Source: Nocardia arthritidis
GTDB lineage: Bacteria > Actinomycetota > Actinomycetes > Mycobacteriales > Mycobacteriaceae
Assembly: GCF_011801145.1 (NCBI RefSeq)
Contig: NZ_CP046172.1
Span: 8,060,001-8,124,000 of the forward strand
Direction: 5' to 3'
Length of the DNA stretch: 64,000 bases
Shown: one piece after another, positions 55,104-63,264 of the stretch
How positions within the stretch are numbered: the first letter of the stretch is position 1
Layout: every line of letters begins with the position of its first letter
Notes under the pieces: generated by a model
The model's input: the letters and a program-made list of their open reading frames with translations, nothing else
Databases searched by the model: none
Told to the model about the DNA's origin: nothing
Made by a program: the position numbers and the translations under genes

Positions 55104-55763
55104 GTGGGCACGACACATGAGCACGAGGGCGACACTTCGATCGAATACTGGGAGAACTTCTATCGGGATCGCGAGCAGATCTGGTCCCGCTCGCCCAATC
55201 CGCTGCTGGTGCGCGAGGTCACCGGGCTGATACCGGGCGCGGCGCTGGATCTCGGCTGCGGCGAGGGCGCCGACGCGGTGTGGCTGGCCAGTCGCGGCTG
55301 GCGCGTCACCGCGGTGGATGTCTCGGCCACCGCACTGGGCCGGGCCGCCGAACTCGCCGTGCGCGACGGCGTCGCCGAGCGAATCGACTGGCAGCGGCAC
55401 GATCTCGCCGAAACCTTTCCCGCGGGCAGCTTCGAATTGGTTTCGGCGCAGTTCTTCCACTCGCCGGTGGCGCGCGGCGGTGAGCGGGAGAAGGTCCTGC
55501 GCCTGGCGGCCGACGCGGTCGCGCCGGGCGGCACCCTGCTCATCGTCGGCCACGCGGAATGGCCGTCCTGGGTGCGCGCCGGGGAGGAGCCGCGCCGCGA
55601 TATCCACTTCCCCACCAACCGCGAGGTGCTCGACGCCCTGCAACTGCCGCAAGGAGATTGGCGCGTCGAAGTCGACGAGTCGGTGCTGCGCGAGCTGACC
55701 GGACCGGACGGTCTACCGGCCACCCGGCGCGACTGTGTACTACGGCTGCACCGGATTCATTGA
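55104..55763 (+). CDS. class I SAM methyltransferase
   Basis: Methyltransferase, about 219 residues from GTG 55104; GTG 55089 is the alternative. Motif I is AALDLGCGEGADAVWLASRGW and the acidic strand end is VTAVDVSATALGRA. Motif II and III regions are ESTGIDWQRHDL-like RIDWQRHDLAETFPAGSFELVSAQFFHSP and VAPGGTLLIVGHAEWPSW. The YWENFYRDREQIWSRSPNPLLV leader is typical of this small-molecule group. Substrate unknown. Confidence 0.88.
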   Translation: MGTTHEHEGDTSIEYWENFYRDREQIWSRSPNPLLVREVTGLIPGAALDLGCGEGADAVWLASRGWRVTAVDVSATALGRAAELAVRDGVAERIDWQRHDLAETFPAGSFELVSAQFFHSPVARGGEREKVLRLAADAVAPGGTLLIVGHAEWPSWVRAGEEPRRDIHFPTNREVLDALQLPQGDWRVEVDESVLRELTGPDGLPATRRDCVLRLHRIH

Positions 55764-56069
55764 TAGCACAGTGCGATTCGGCACATGGGGATCGGCCAAC
55801 GGCGGCGCAACATCTGGTGTCGGCCGCTTGAATTCACCGTAACAGCCAGGGCGGTAACGGTATTCGGGACAGCTGCGGCGCAACGACGTGCCGCGACCGG
55901 ATACCGCGGCCCGAACCGGGATTGACCTGCGCCGGATCCATCTCGGACGGTTGAGCGAGATATGCTCCGGCGCAAGCAATATCACGTCGAACGCCGCCGC
56001 ACACCCGGTCCGAGGCACTTTTCAGCTCCGCTACAGTTGGCCCGTCGCACAGCCGGTGCCGAGGAGATA
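55764..56069. other. intergenic region, no gene seen
   Basis: About 306 bases between the methyltransferase and the membrane-anchored binding-like protein. Upstream in-frame codons of the latter start at 55962 but lack a ribosome site and look random. The region presumably contains its promoter; no repeat or RNA is apparent. Confidence 0.4.
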
Positions 56070-56072
56070 GTG

Positions 56073-57476
56073 GTGAGCGTCGAAACTGCCGACGAGGAAA
56101 AGGCGGCCCGCGAGGCGAAGGCGATCCGGCGGGTGGTGGACACGCTCGTCGAGTCGTTCACCGAAACGCATTCCGCCGTCGAGATCGAGCAGACGATCGA
56201 CACCGCGCGCCGCCGGTTCGACGGCGACCCGATTCGCGACTTCATCCCGATTCTGGTGGAGCGCATCGTGCGACGGGAGTTGGCGCCGATCTCCCTGGCC
56301 AAGTCGACTGTCGAAACTCCTTCGGCGCCAGTCGAATCCGAACCCCGCGACCCGCTGGCCGTACTGCGGCGAATTCCGTTCGGCGACAAGCGCGTGCTCG
56401 CGGGCATCGGCGCGGCGGTCGTCGCGCTGGTTGCGGTGGTCGTACTCGCGACCCGGCAGTCGACGCCCGCGCCCGCGCCGGTCATCGCCGTGACGCCGCC
56501 GCTCACCGCCGTGCACGGCGTTGTCGGCTCGGAGAAAATGCCATTTTTCGAGGATCCGAAGGTCGCCAAAGCCTTGGCCGACAAGGGTTTCAAGGTCGAC
56601 GTCGAACCCGCGGGCTCGCGACAGATCGCGACCTCGATCGATCTCGGCAAATACGATTTCGCCTTTCCGTCCAGCGAAACCGCCGCCGAACGAATCCAGC
56701 GCCAGCGCAACATCACCGCGAAATACACGCCGTTTTCCTCGCCGATGGCCATCGCCACCTTCCGGCCCATCGCGGATCTGCTCACCAAACAGGGCGTGGT
56801 GCGGCCCGGCCCGGTGACCACCTTCGACGTCGCCGAATATCTGCGCCTGGTGCGCTCGGAAACCCAGTGGAGCCAGCTGCCGGACAACGCCGCCTACCCG
56901 GTGCGCAAGAACATCCTGATCTCCACCACCGATCCGCGGACCTCCAACTCCGCGGCCATGTACCTGGCCATCGCAAGCTATATCGCCAACGACGACACCA
57001 TCGTCCAGGGACAGAATGCGGAACAGGCGGTATTGCCAACGGTGGCAAAGCTTTTCGTCGGGCAGGGCCATACCGGGAACAGCACCGAGGGACCGTTCGA
57101 GCAGTATCTGCGCGACGGCATGGGCCCGACGCCGATGGTCTGGATCTACGAGGCCCAGTACGTCGACGCCGCCGTCAACGGCCGCCTCGGCCCGGATGCC
57201 GTGCTCATGTACCCGTCGCCGACCGTGCTGTCCCGGCACACCCTGATCCCGCTGGATCAGGCGGGCGACAAACTGGGCCGCCTGCTGACCACCGACCCGG
57301 AGCTGCGGCGACTGGCCGCCGAGCACGGATTCCGCACCGGCGACGCGGACCGATTCGCCAAGGTCACCACCGATCGTCAGGTGCCGGTGCCCGCCGAGCT
57401 GATCGACGTGGTCGAAACCCCCACCTACGACACCATGGAACATCTGCTCGACGGCGTCACCAAGTCGTACAACTGA
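56073..57476 (+). CDS. membrane-anchored substrate-binding-like protein with three-helix bundle
   Basis: A 467-residue protein from GTG 56073 (56070 also possible), GAGGAG upstream. A cytosolic N-terminal helical domain (AIRRVVDTLVESFTETHSAVEIEQTIDTARRRF through LVERIVRREL, residues 10-75) precedes one TM helix (VLAGIGAAVVALVAVVVLA near 110-130). Outside is a periplasmic-binding-like domain (VVGSEKMPFFEDPKVAKALADKGFKVDVEPAGSRQIATSIDLGKYDFAFPS split over 155-210, then VWIYEAQYVDAA). Similar modules occur with von Willebrand A domains in actinobacteria. No ABC permease is nearby, so transport is doubtful. Confidence 0.75.
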   Translation: MSVETADEEKAAREAKAIRRVVDTLVESFTETHSAVEIEQTIDTARRRFDGDPIRDFIPILVERIVRRELAPISLAKSTVETPSAPVESEPRDPLAVLRRIPFGDKRVLAGIGAAVVALVAVVVLATRQSTPAPAPVIAVTPPLTAVHGVVGSEKMPFFEDPKVAKALADKGFKVDVEPAGSRQIATSIDLGKYDFAFPSSETAAERIQRQRNITAKYTPFSSPMAIATFRPIADLLTKQGVVRPGPVTTFDVAEYLRLVRSETQWSQLPDNAAYPVRKNILISTTDPRTSNSAAMYLAIASYIANDDTIVQGQNAEQAVLPTVAKLFVGQGHTGNSTEGPFEQYLRDGMGPTPMVWIYEAQYVDAAVNGRLGPDAVLMYPSPTVLSRHTLIPLDQAGDKLGRLLTTDPELRRLAAEHGFRTGDADRFAKVTTDRQVPVPAELIDVVETPTYDTMEHLLDGVTKSYN

Positions 57477-57488
57477 TCCGGCACCCGT

Positions 57489-57502
57489 TGTAACTTGTTC
57501 TA
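57489..57502. promoter_or_regulatory. candidate KstR operator
   Basis: TGTAACTTGTTCTA fits every fixed base of the mycobacterial KstR consensus TnnAACnnGTTnnA. It is 39 bases upstream of ATG 57541, the usual distance for KstR repression of cholesterol catabolic genes. Binding is inferred from the match. Confidence 0.6.
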
Positions 57503-57540
57503 ACATTGAGCGGCAAGCCCTCAACGTGGAGGAACGTGTC

Positions 57541-58341
57541 ATGCCGCCGAATTCGACAGCCGCCGAACTACTCGCCGCGGTACAGGCCTCGCCGCGGGCC
57601 GTCACCGCGCACGACAGGGCCGCCTGGGTCGGACTTTTCACCGCGGACGCCGTCGTCAACGATCCGGTCGGCTCCCGGCCGCACACCGGTCGCGATGCCA
57701 TCGAACGGTTCTACGACACCTTCATCGCGCCCAACACCATCGTCTTCGCCGCATCGCACGATATCGTCTGCCCACCAACGGTTTTCCGCGATCTGACGAT
57801 CGAGATCACCATGTCGGCCGGTGCGACGGTCGCGGTGCCGATGCATCTGCGCTACGACCTGGCCGACCAGGACGGACACTGGAAAATCGCCCGCCTGCAC
57901 GCACATTGGGAACTCGGCCCGATGATCGGGCAACTGCTGCGCACCGGCGGACCCGGCCTGCTGGCCGGGCTTCAGCTCGGCCGCCGACTCGTCCGCCATC
58001 AGGGCATCGGCGGCGCCACCGGAATGCTGCGCGCGCTCGTCGGGGTCGGCGACGCGGGTAAAGACGAAGCGGAGCGGGTGTTCTCGGCCGCGGCCGCCAC
58101 CGAGATCGGCGACATCCGCGGGTTGCTCGGCGCGGACACCATCGTCGAGCTCGGCGGAAACCGGGTCACCATCGAGGAATTCACCAATCGGACCCGCAAT
58201 ATGGTGTGGGACAAGCTGATTGCCGCAGGTAATACGGTGACCGCGAGTGTGCTGATCGGCGAGGCACCCGGAATAGCGCTGGTCGAATTCGTCTCCAGCA
58301 CCGGCCGGATCACCGCGGTGCGGCTCTTTCTCGATCGCTGA
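57541..58341 (+). CDS. NTF2/ketosteroid isomerase-like protein with two domains
   Basis: A 266-residue protein from ATG 57541 with GGAGGAACG upstream. The first half is a clear SnoaL/NTF2 domain (VTAHDRAAWVGLFTADAVVNDPVGSRPHTGRDAIERFYDTF through HWKIARLHAHWEL). The second half (DEAERVFSAAAATEIGDIRGLLGADTIVEL through VEFVSSTGRITAVRLFLDR) looks like another NTF2-type domain. Such folds isomerise or hydrate steroids and polyketides, or only bind them. A KstR-type site upstream and a sterol desaturase-like neighbour support steroid metabolism (inference). Confidence 0.85.
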   Translation: MPPNSTAAELLAAVQASPRAVTAHDRAAWVGLFTADAVVNDPVGSRPHTGRDAIERFYDTFIAPNTIVFAASHDIVCPPTVFRDLTIEITMSAGATVAVPMHLRYDLADQDGHWKIARLHAHWELGPMIGQLLRTGGPGLLAGLQLGRRLVRHQGIGGATGMLRALVGVGDAGKDEAERVFSAAAATEIGDIRGLLGADTIVELGGNRVTIEEFTNRTRNMVWDKLIAAGNTVTASVLIGEAPGIALVEFVSSTGRITAVRLFLDR

Positions 58342-58402
58342 TAATGCGCCCCCGAGCCGGACACCCATTGTCCCGGGTGTCCGGCTCGCAGTCGGAAACA
58401 GC

Positions 58403-59290
58403 TCAGGCCGGCACGGAAACCTTTGCCGCGGTGTCGGTTTCCGCCGATTGCTCCGACCATCCCGGCGGTCCGAAGACATAACCGAAGCGCCCACGCCAGG
58501 TCTTCGCCTCGCGCACATCGCGCAGCAGCGCGCCGAGCTCGTGGTAGTTCACCCGCAGTGGATTGTCGGTGCCGATATTCTTGGTGAGCCCGTAGCGGAT
58601 CGGTTCGGATTCGGCGGCGAAACTACCGAATATGCGGTCCCAGATGATGAAGATGCCGCCGTAGTTCTTATCGATGTACGGCTTGTTCGAGCCGTGGTGG
58701 ATGCGGTGGTGGGCCGGGGTGTTGAAGACGAATTCGATGGGCCGCCACAGGGTTGCGATCTTCTGGGTGTGGATCGGGAACTGGTAGAGCAGCCCGATGC
58801 TCTGCAACAGGAAGATCATCCACGGCGGAATGCCGATCAAAGCCGCTGGCACCCAAGCCATTCCGCGAATCAGGTTGGCCACCGGATGCAGCCACGGCAG
58901 CCGGATCGCGGTGGTGAAGTTGAAGTACTCGCTGGAGTGGTGCACGCTGTGCGCGGTCCACAGCAGCCGCACCCGATGGTCGGCGCGATGCGCCCAGTAG
59001 TAGCAGAAATCGGTGACCACCAGGCCGAGCACCCACACCCACCACGATTTCGCCGAAAGGTGTAGCGGGGTGATCGCGGCAGCGGCCACCACCGCCGAGA
59101 ACGGCAGGATGTACTGCATCAGCGGTTTCACCAGGCGGCCGAGGAAGAAGGTCGCCACATTGGACGCGGTATCGCGGGCCGCGCCGCCGTTGTCCGGCCG
59201 ATCCGGATCGCGCCGGTAGGCGATCCATTCCACCAGCATCAGCAGCGCGAATGCCGGCACCGCGTATCCGAGCAACTCCACCGGAGCCAT
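58403..59290 (-). CDS. sterol desaturase / fatty acid hydroxylase family protein
   Basis: Di-iron membrane hydroxylase, 295 residues, from ATG 59290 with GGAGGTTG upstream. Upstream in-frame codons are antisense to the sensor kinase. Four or so TM helices. The three His boxes are complete: HRADH, HSVHHSSE and HHRIHHG. It uses oxygen to hydroxylate or desaturate a lipid or sterol. It is convergent with the NTF2-like gene, whose promoter has a KstR-type site. Its substrate may be a steroid, but fatty acid is equally possible. Confidence 0.9.
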   Translation of the reverse strand: MAPVELLGYAVPAFALLMLVEWIAYRRDPDRPDNGGAARDTASNVATFFLGRLVKPLMQYILPFSAVVAAAAITPLHLSAKSWWVWVLGLVVTDFCYYWAHRADHRVRLLWTAHSVHHSSEYFNFTTAIRLPWLHPVANLIRGMAWVPAALIGIPPWMIFLLQSIGLLYQFPIHTQKIATLWRPIEFVFNTPAHHRIHHGSNKPYIDKNYGGIFIIWDRIFGSFAAESEPIRYGLTKNIGTDNPLRVNYHELGALLRDVREAKTWRGRFGYVFGPPGWSEQSAETDTAAKVSVPA

Positions 59291-59485
59291 CGACAACCTC
59301 CTCCACTCTGGCCTTCCGCAGCAACGGTACGGGCGCCTGCCTGCGGTTTCATCCCGCTGACGAGGGGTTTTCGGTCCCTCACACGGGGGACGCGCCGAAC
59401 CGGGCGGCCGGGCAGAGTTGACCTCCGGCGTCCCGGAATCGGCTCGGTAGGATCGCCGCGACGACGGCAGGCGGAGGTGAGGCTC

Positions 59486-60649
59486 GTGGACGTGAGCAGG
59501 TCGCTGGCCCGCCAGTCGGTGGTGGTCGCGGTGGTGGCCGCCGTTATCGACACGCTGGTGCTCGGGGTGTGCGGGATATTCGCGGTCGCACCGTGGCAGA
59601 CCGGTGTCGTGCTGGCGGGCATCCTGGTGGCCGACCTCGCGCTGGCCGGACCGCCGCGCTCGGCGGGCGCCGTGGCGCTGATCCAGGTGGCGCTGCGCTT
59701 CCTCGCGGCGATTCTGCTGCACCGGCACGGTTTTCCGGTCCGGTTCGCCGATGTCGGGTTCCTGGTGGCCGGATACCGGGCGGGCGCCTGGCTGACGGGC
59801 CCGGAATCGGTGTGCACGGTGCTCGCCATGTCGGCGGGCGTCGCCACGGCGAATATCGTGGCCGACAGCACCGCCGCACACGATTGGCGGATGCTGGTGG
59901 CCACCACCGTCGCGGGTGGTTGTGTCCCGTGGCTGGTCGGCCGGTACACGGCGGCGCGCAGCGCGTACATCGCCGACCTGGAACAACGTGCCCGGCTGCG
60001 CGATCAGGAGCACCGGGCCGCGCTGGACCGCGCGGTCACCGACGAACGCGCGGCCATCGCCCGCGATCTACACGATGTGATCTCCCATCACGTCAGCGCC
60101 ATCGGCATACACGCCGGCGCGGCGCGGATGGCCCTCGCCGATACCGAAAATCCAGCGGCGACAAGGTCATTGACCGCCGTGGAGGCGAGCAGCCGAGCCG
60201 CCATGATCGATCTGCGCCGCCAGCTCGACCTGCTGCACGGCCACGAGGACGACGGCCAGCGTCAGCCGGGCCTCGCCGATATCGACGGGCTGCTCGAGCG
60301 GGTACGCGCCGCCGGGTTGAATATCGAACTGTCCGAACGCGGTTCGGCGGTGCCGCTGCCGGATTCGTTGAATATCACCCTGTACCGGATCGTCCAGGAA
60401 ATGCTGACCAACGCACTGCGCCACGGCGACGGGGAAAACGCCCGCCTGACAGTGCGATACCGGCCGGACCGCATCGTCGTCGAGTCGGAGAACCCGCTGA
60501 GCGGCACACCCGCCGAGACCGGATCGCAGGTGCCGCGCGGGCTGGCGGGCATCCGCCGCCGGGTCGAACTCTTCGATGGCGAACTCGACTACGGCGTCAC
60601 CGGAAAGCGCTGGCGCATCACCGTTTCCATGCCGATCGGAGGACTATGA
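59486..60649 (+). CDS. sensor histidine kinase, NarL/HisKA_3 type
   Basis: Two-component kinase, about 387 residues, from GTG 59486 (GGAGG eight bases upstream; GTG 59477 possible). Five or six TM helices fill residues 8-150 as the sensor. A coiled coil leads to ERAAIARDLHDVISHHVSAIGIHAG, the HisKA_3 box with the phosphorylated His. The ATPase part has LYRIVQEMLTNALRHG (N-box) and RGLAGIRRRVELFDGELDYG (G-box). Its stop overlaps the response regulator ATG, so they are one operon. Signal unknown. Confidence 0.92.
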   Translation: MDVSRSLARQSVVVAVVAAVIDTLVLGVCGIFAVAPWQTGVVLAGILVADLALAGPPRSAGAVALIQVALRFLAAILLHRHGFPVRFADVGFLVAGYRAGAWLTGPESVCTVLAMSAGVATANIVADSTAAHDWRMLVATTVAGGCVPWLVGRYTAARSAYIADLEQRARLRDQEHRAALDRAVTDERAAIARDLHDVISHHVSAIGIHAGAARMALADTENPAATRSLTAVEASSRAAMIDLRRQLDLLHGHEDDGQRQPGLADIDGLLERVRAAGLNIELSERGSAVPLPDSLNITLYRIVQEMLTNALRHGDGENARLTVRYRPDRIVVESENPLSGTPAETGSQVPRGLAGIRRRVELFDGELDYGVTGKRWRITVSMPIGGL

Positions 60650-61302
60650 GCGGGCCGGTGCGGGTACTCATCGCCGACGACCACAGCATGTTCCGCTCCG
60701 GCCTGCGCGCCGTCGTGGACAGCCAGGCCGACCTGGAGTGCGTCGCCGAGGTCGCGGACGGTCGCGCGGCCGTCGCCGAAACCGCCCGGCTGCGACCGGA
60801 TGTCGCGATCCTGGACGTGCGGATGCCGAAGCTGGACGGGCTGGCCGCCACCGAGGCCATCGTCGCGGCGGGCGGCACCCGGGTGGTGGTGCTGACCACC
60901 TACGACAGCGACGCCAACCTCTACCGGGCGCTGCAGGCCAGCGCCAGCGGCTTCCTGCTGAAAAGCCTTCCCCCGGAAGAACTCGTCACCGCCATCCGGA
61001 TCGCCGCCCGCGGTGACGCCCTCATCGACCCATCGATGACCCGGCGGCTGGTCTCCCGTTTCGCGACCACCCTGGCGCCGCCGCCCGCACCGCCGGAGAT
61101 GGATCAGCTCACCGCCCGCGAACTGGAGGTGCTGCTGCTACTCGCCGATGCGCGCAGTAACGCCGAGATCGCGGCGGCGCTCGGTGTCGGCGAGGAGACG
61201 GTGAAAACGCACGTCTCCCGGGTGCTCGCCAAACTCGGTGTACGCGACCGGATTCACGCGGTGGTGTACGCGCATCAGAACGGCCTGGTGCGGCGCCGCT
61301 AG
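60646..61302 (+). CDS. LuxR/NarL-family response regulator
   Basis: Response regulator, 218 residues, from ATG 60646 with GGAGGACT. The receiver has the acidic pair in VLIADDHSMFRSGL, the phosphorylated Asp in VAILDVRMPKLDG, Thr in VVVLTTYDSD and Lys in LLKSLPPEEL. The C-terminal LuxR HTH is LTARELEVLLLLADARSNAEIAAALGVGEETVKTHVSRVLAKLGVRDRIHAVVYAHQNG. It is coupled to the kinase by a 4-base ATGA overlap. Target genes unknown. Confidence 0.95.
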   Translation: MSGPVRVLIADDHSMFRSGLRAVVDSQADLECVAEVADGRAAVAETARLRPDVAILDVRMPKLDGLAATEAIVAAGGTRVVVLTTYDSDANLYRALQASASGFLLKSLPPEELVTAIRIAARGDALIDPSMTRRLVSRFATTLAPPPAPPEMDQLTARELEVLLLLADARSNAEIAAALGVGEETVKTHVSRVLAKLGVRDRIHAVVYAHQNGLVRRR

Positions 61303-61369
61303 CCGGACTCTGTTAGACGAGACTCAAAGTAACGGTTTCATAACACGGGCGGGCGGGTACACGCTTGAT

Positions 61370-61567
61370 ATGACAGTAAGGCGACACCGACAAGTGCGGA
61401 TCGCCGGCCTGGAATGGGGCACAGCAGTATTGTCACTATTGACCTGCCTTTTCTTCGTCGGCGGCATAGCCGCGCTCTCCCGCTCCCCGGTCATCGCGGC
61501 GCTGGCCGCCGTCAGCATCCTGACCGGGCTAGCCGTGACGCGCAGCATCCTCCCGCACGACAGGTAG
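61370..61567 (+). CDS. small two-TM membrane protein
   Basis: A 65-residue protein from ATG 61370. It begins basic (MTVRRHRQVRIAGLEWG) and has two hydrophobic helices (TAVLSLLTCLFFVGGIAAL and VIAALAAVSILTGLAVTRSIL). No ribosome binding site is evident, so the start may be leaderless. It lies 68 bases after the response regulator and converges on the mannosyltransferase gene. No family recognised; it could be a target or part of the two-component unit. Confidence 0.6.
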   Translation: MTVRRHRQVRIAGLEWGTAVLSLLTCLFFVGGIAALSRSPVIAALAAVSILTGLAVTRSILPHDR

Positions 61568-61578
61568 CCGCGCCCACG

Positions 61579-63123
61579 TCAACGCCAACTCGGCAACCAC
61601 AGCTCCTGCTGCCAGCGCGACGGCGTGATCGGCGTCGCGGTGAGTATCGGGTGAATCCAGATGAAGTTGGCGACGACGAGCCCGAGGTAGAGACAGACCA
61701 CGAGTCGGCCGGTACCTCGACGCTCGCTGGAATCGGTTGCCCTGCCCAGTATTTCACCCAGCGGCAGGGCAATCAGCATGACCAGGAACGGTGCCATGGC
61801 GGTGGCGTAGAAGAAGTACATCTGCCGGTCCAGCTCGATGAACCACGGCAGCCACCCGGCGCAGTACCCGGTGAGCACCGCGGCATACCGCCAGTCACGG
61901 TGCGCGATCGAGCGCCATCCGGCCCAGCCGAGCGCCGGGAACGCGAGCCACCAGATGGCCGGGGTGCCGAGCAGCATCAGCGCCGAAACACATTGGGGCG
62001 CGCCACAACCGGCCCCGGGTTCCGGACCGGTGTAGAGGTAGTAGAGCATCGGACGCAGGCCCATCGGCCAGGTCCACGGTTTGGATTCCCAATTATGGTG
62101 TTGCCCTGAGGAATTCGTGAGATTTACGTGGAAGTTCAAAACCCAGGCGCTGTTGTACCAGAGTGAGCGCAGCGCGTCCGGCACGAAGGCGAAGTAGCCG
62201 TCCCGGCCCACGGTCACCCCGACCGCGTAACGGTTGACGCCCGTTTCGCTGGCGAACCACCCGGCATACGAAAACAGATACACCGCAAGGGGAATCGCCA
62301 CCAACGCGAACAGCGCGGGCCCGGCGTCGCGAACCAGCGTGCCGAGCAGCGGGCGCTCGACACGGTTGGCCCGCCGCGCCGCGTAGTCGAAACCCAGGCA
62401 CAGCACCAGGAAACACAGCATGAAATACCCGCCGGACCATTTGGTGCCGCACGCCAGCCCGAGCAGCACCCCGGCGCCGAACCGCCACCAGCGCACGCCG
62501 AGGCGAGGGCCGTAGGGGCTCAACGATATTCGTCCCTCGGCCAGTACCGGCGCGAACCGCTCGCGCACCTCGTCCCGGTCCACGATCAGGCAGCCGAACG
62601 CGGCCGTCACCAGCAACGCGAGGAATATGTCCAGCATGCCGATCCGCGACGACACCATGCTGACACCGTCGGCGATCAGCAGAATTCCGGCGATCGCCCC
62701 GACCAGCGTCGACCGCGTCAGCCGCCGCACGATCCGGATCACCAGCAGCACCAACAGGGTTCCGCACACCGCCGCGGAAAACCGCCAGCCCCAAGGGCTC
62801 CAACCGAACAGCAGCTCGCCGACGGTCATCAGCAACTTGCCGACCGGCGGATGGGCGACGAGCGGAAATCCGGGATTGTCCTCGATGCCCATCCCGTTGT
62901 TGAGGATCTCCCAGGCCTGCGCCGAGTAGTACTTCTCGTCGAAGACCGGCGTCCGGCCGTCCGTCGGCGATCCGAGGCCGACGAATCTGGTCACCGCGGC
63001 GAGTGCGGTGAGCGTGATGGTCACCAACCAGCCGCGCAGCCGATCTCGCGGCATCGGCTCCGCACCCGGCCGCAACGGGGCGGGCCCGGTCATCGGCCGG
63101 GACTCGAAGGTAACCCCGGTCAT
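61579..63123 (-). CDS. pmt: protein O-mannosyltransferase (PMT family, Rv1002c-like)
   Basis: Dolichol/polyprenyl-phosphate-mannose protein mannosyltransferase, 514 residues, with 9-11 TM helices. It adds mannose to Ser/Thr of Sec-exported proteins. The first loop holds the catalytic acidic pair (TDGRTPVFDEKYYSAQAWEILNN with GIEDNPGFPLVAHPPVGK). The MIR-free actinobacterial form is supported by SSGQHHNWESKPWTWPMGLRPMLYYLY and IELDRQMYFFYATAMAPF. ATG 63123 has AGG upstream. It corresponds to Rv1002c of M. tuberculosis in family and length. It is the first minus-strand gene after the sensor kinase at the window end. Confidence 0.92.
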   Translation of the reverse strand: MTGVTFESRPMTGPAPLRPGAEPMPRDRLRGWLVTITLTALAAVTRFVGLGSPTDGRTPVFDEKYYSAQAWEILNNGMGIEDNPGFPLVAHPPVGKLLMTVGELLFGWSPWGWRFSAAVCGTLLVLLVIRIVRRLTRSTLVGAIAGILLIADGVSMVSSRIGMLDIFLALLVTAAFGCLIVDRDEVRERFAPVLAEGRISLSPYGPRLGVRWWRFGAGVLLGLACGTKWSGGYFMLCFLVLCLGFDYAARRANRVERPLLGTLVRDAGPALFALVAIPLAVYLFSYAGWFASETGVNRYAVGVTVGRDGYFAFVPDALRSLWYNSAWVLNFHVNLTNSSGQHHNWESKPWTWPMGLRPMLYYLYTGPEPGAGCGAPQCVSALMLLGTPAIWWLAFPALGWAGWRSIAHRDWRYAAVLTGYCAGWLPWFIELDRQMYFFYATAMAPFLVMLIALPLGEILGRATDSSERRGTGRLVVCLYLGLVVANFIWIHPILTATPITPSRWQQELWLPSWR

Positions 63124-63264
63124 ACCTGCACACTAGGCAGTACCGGCGGATCGCTCAAGATCGCTGCGCCACACCGATTCTCGGCCGGCGGGGTGGTTCG
63201 GGCACACGAACCTGCGTAAACGCCGGGTAGCCGGGCGATCAATGTCGCGACGATGATCCCGCCG

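Noticed and set aside
56031..57701. 556-codon minus-strand frame spanning two plus-strand genes
   Set aside because: It crosses the KstR-type promoter region and has no motif; both plus-strand genes have ribosome sites and domains.
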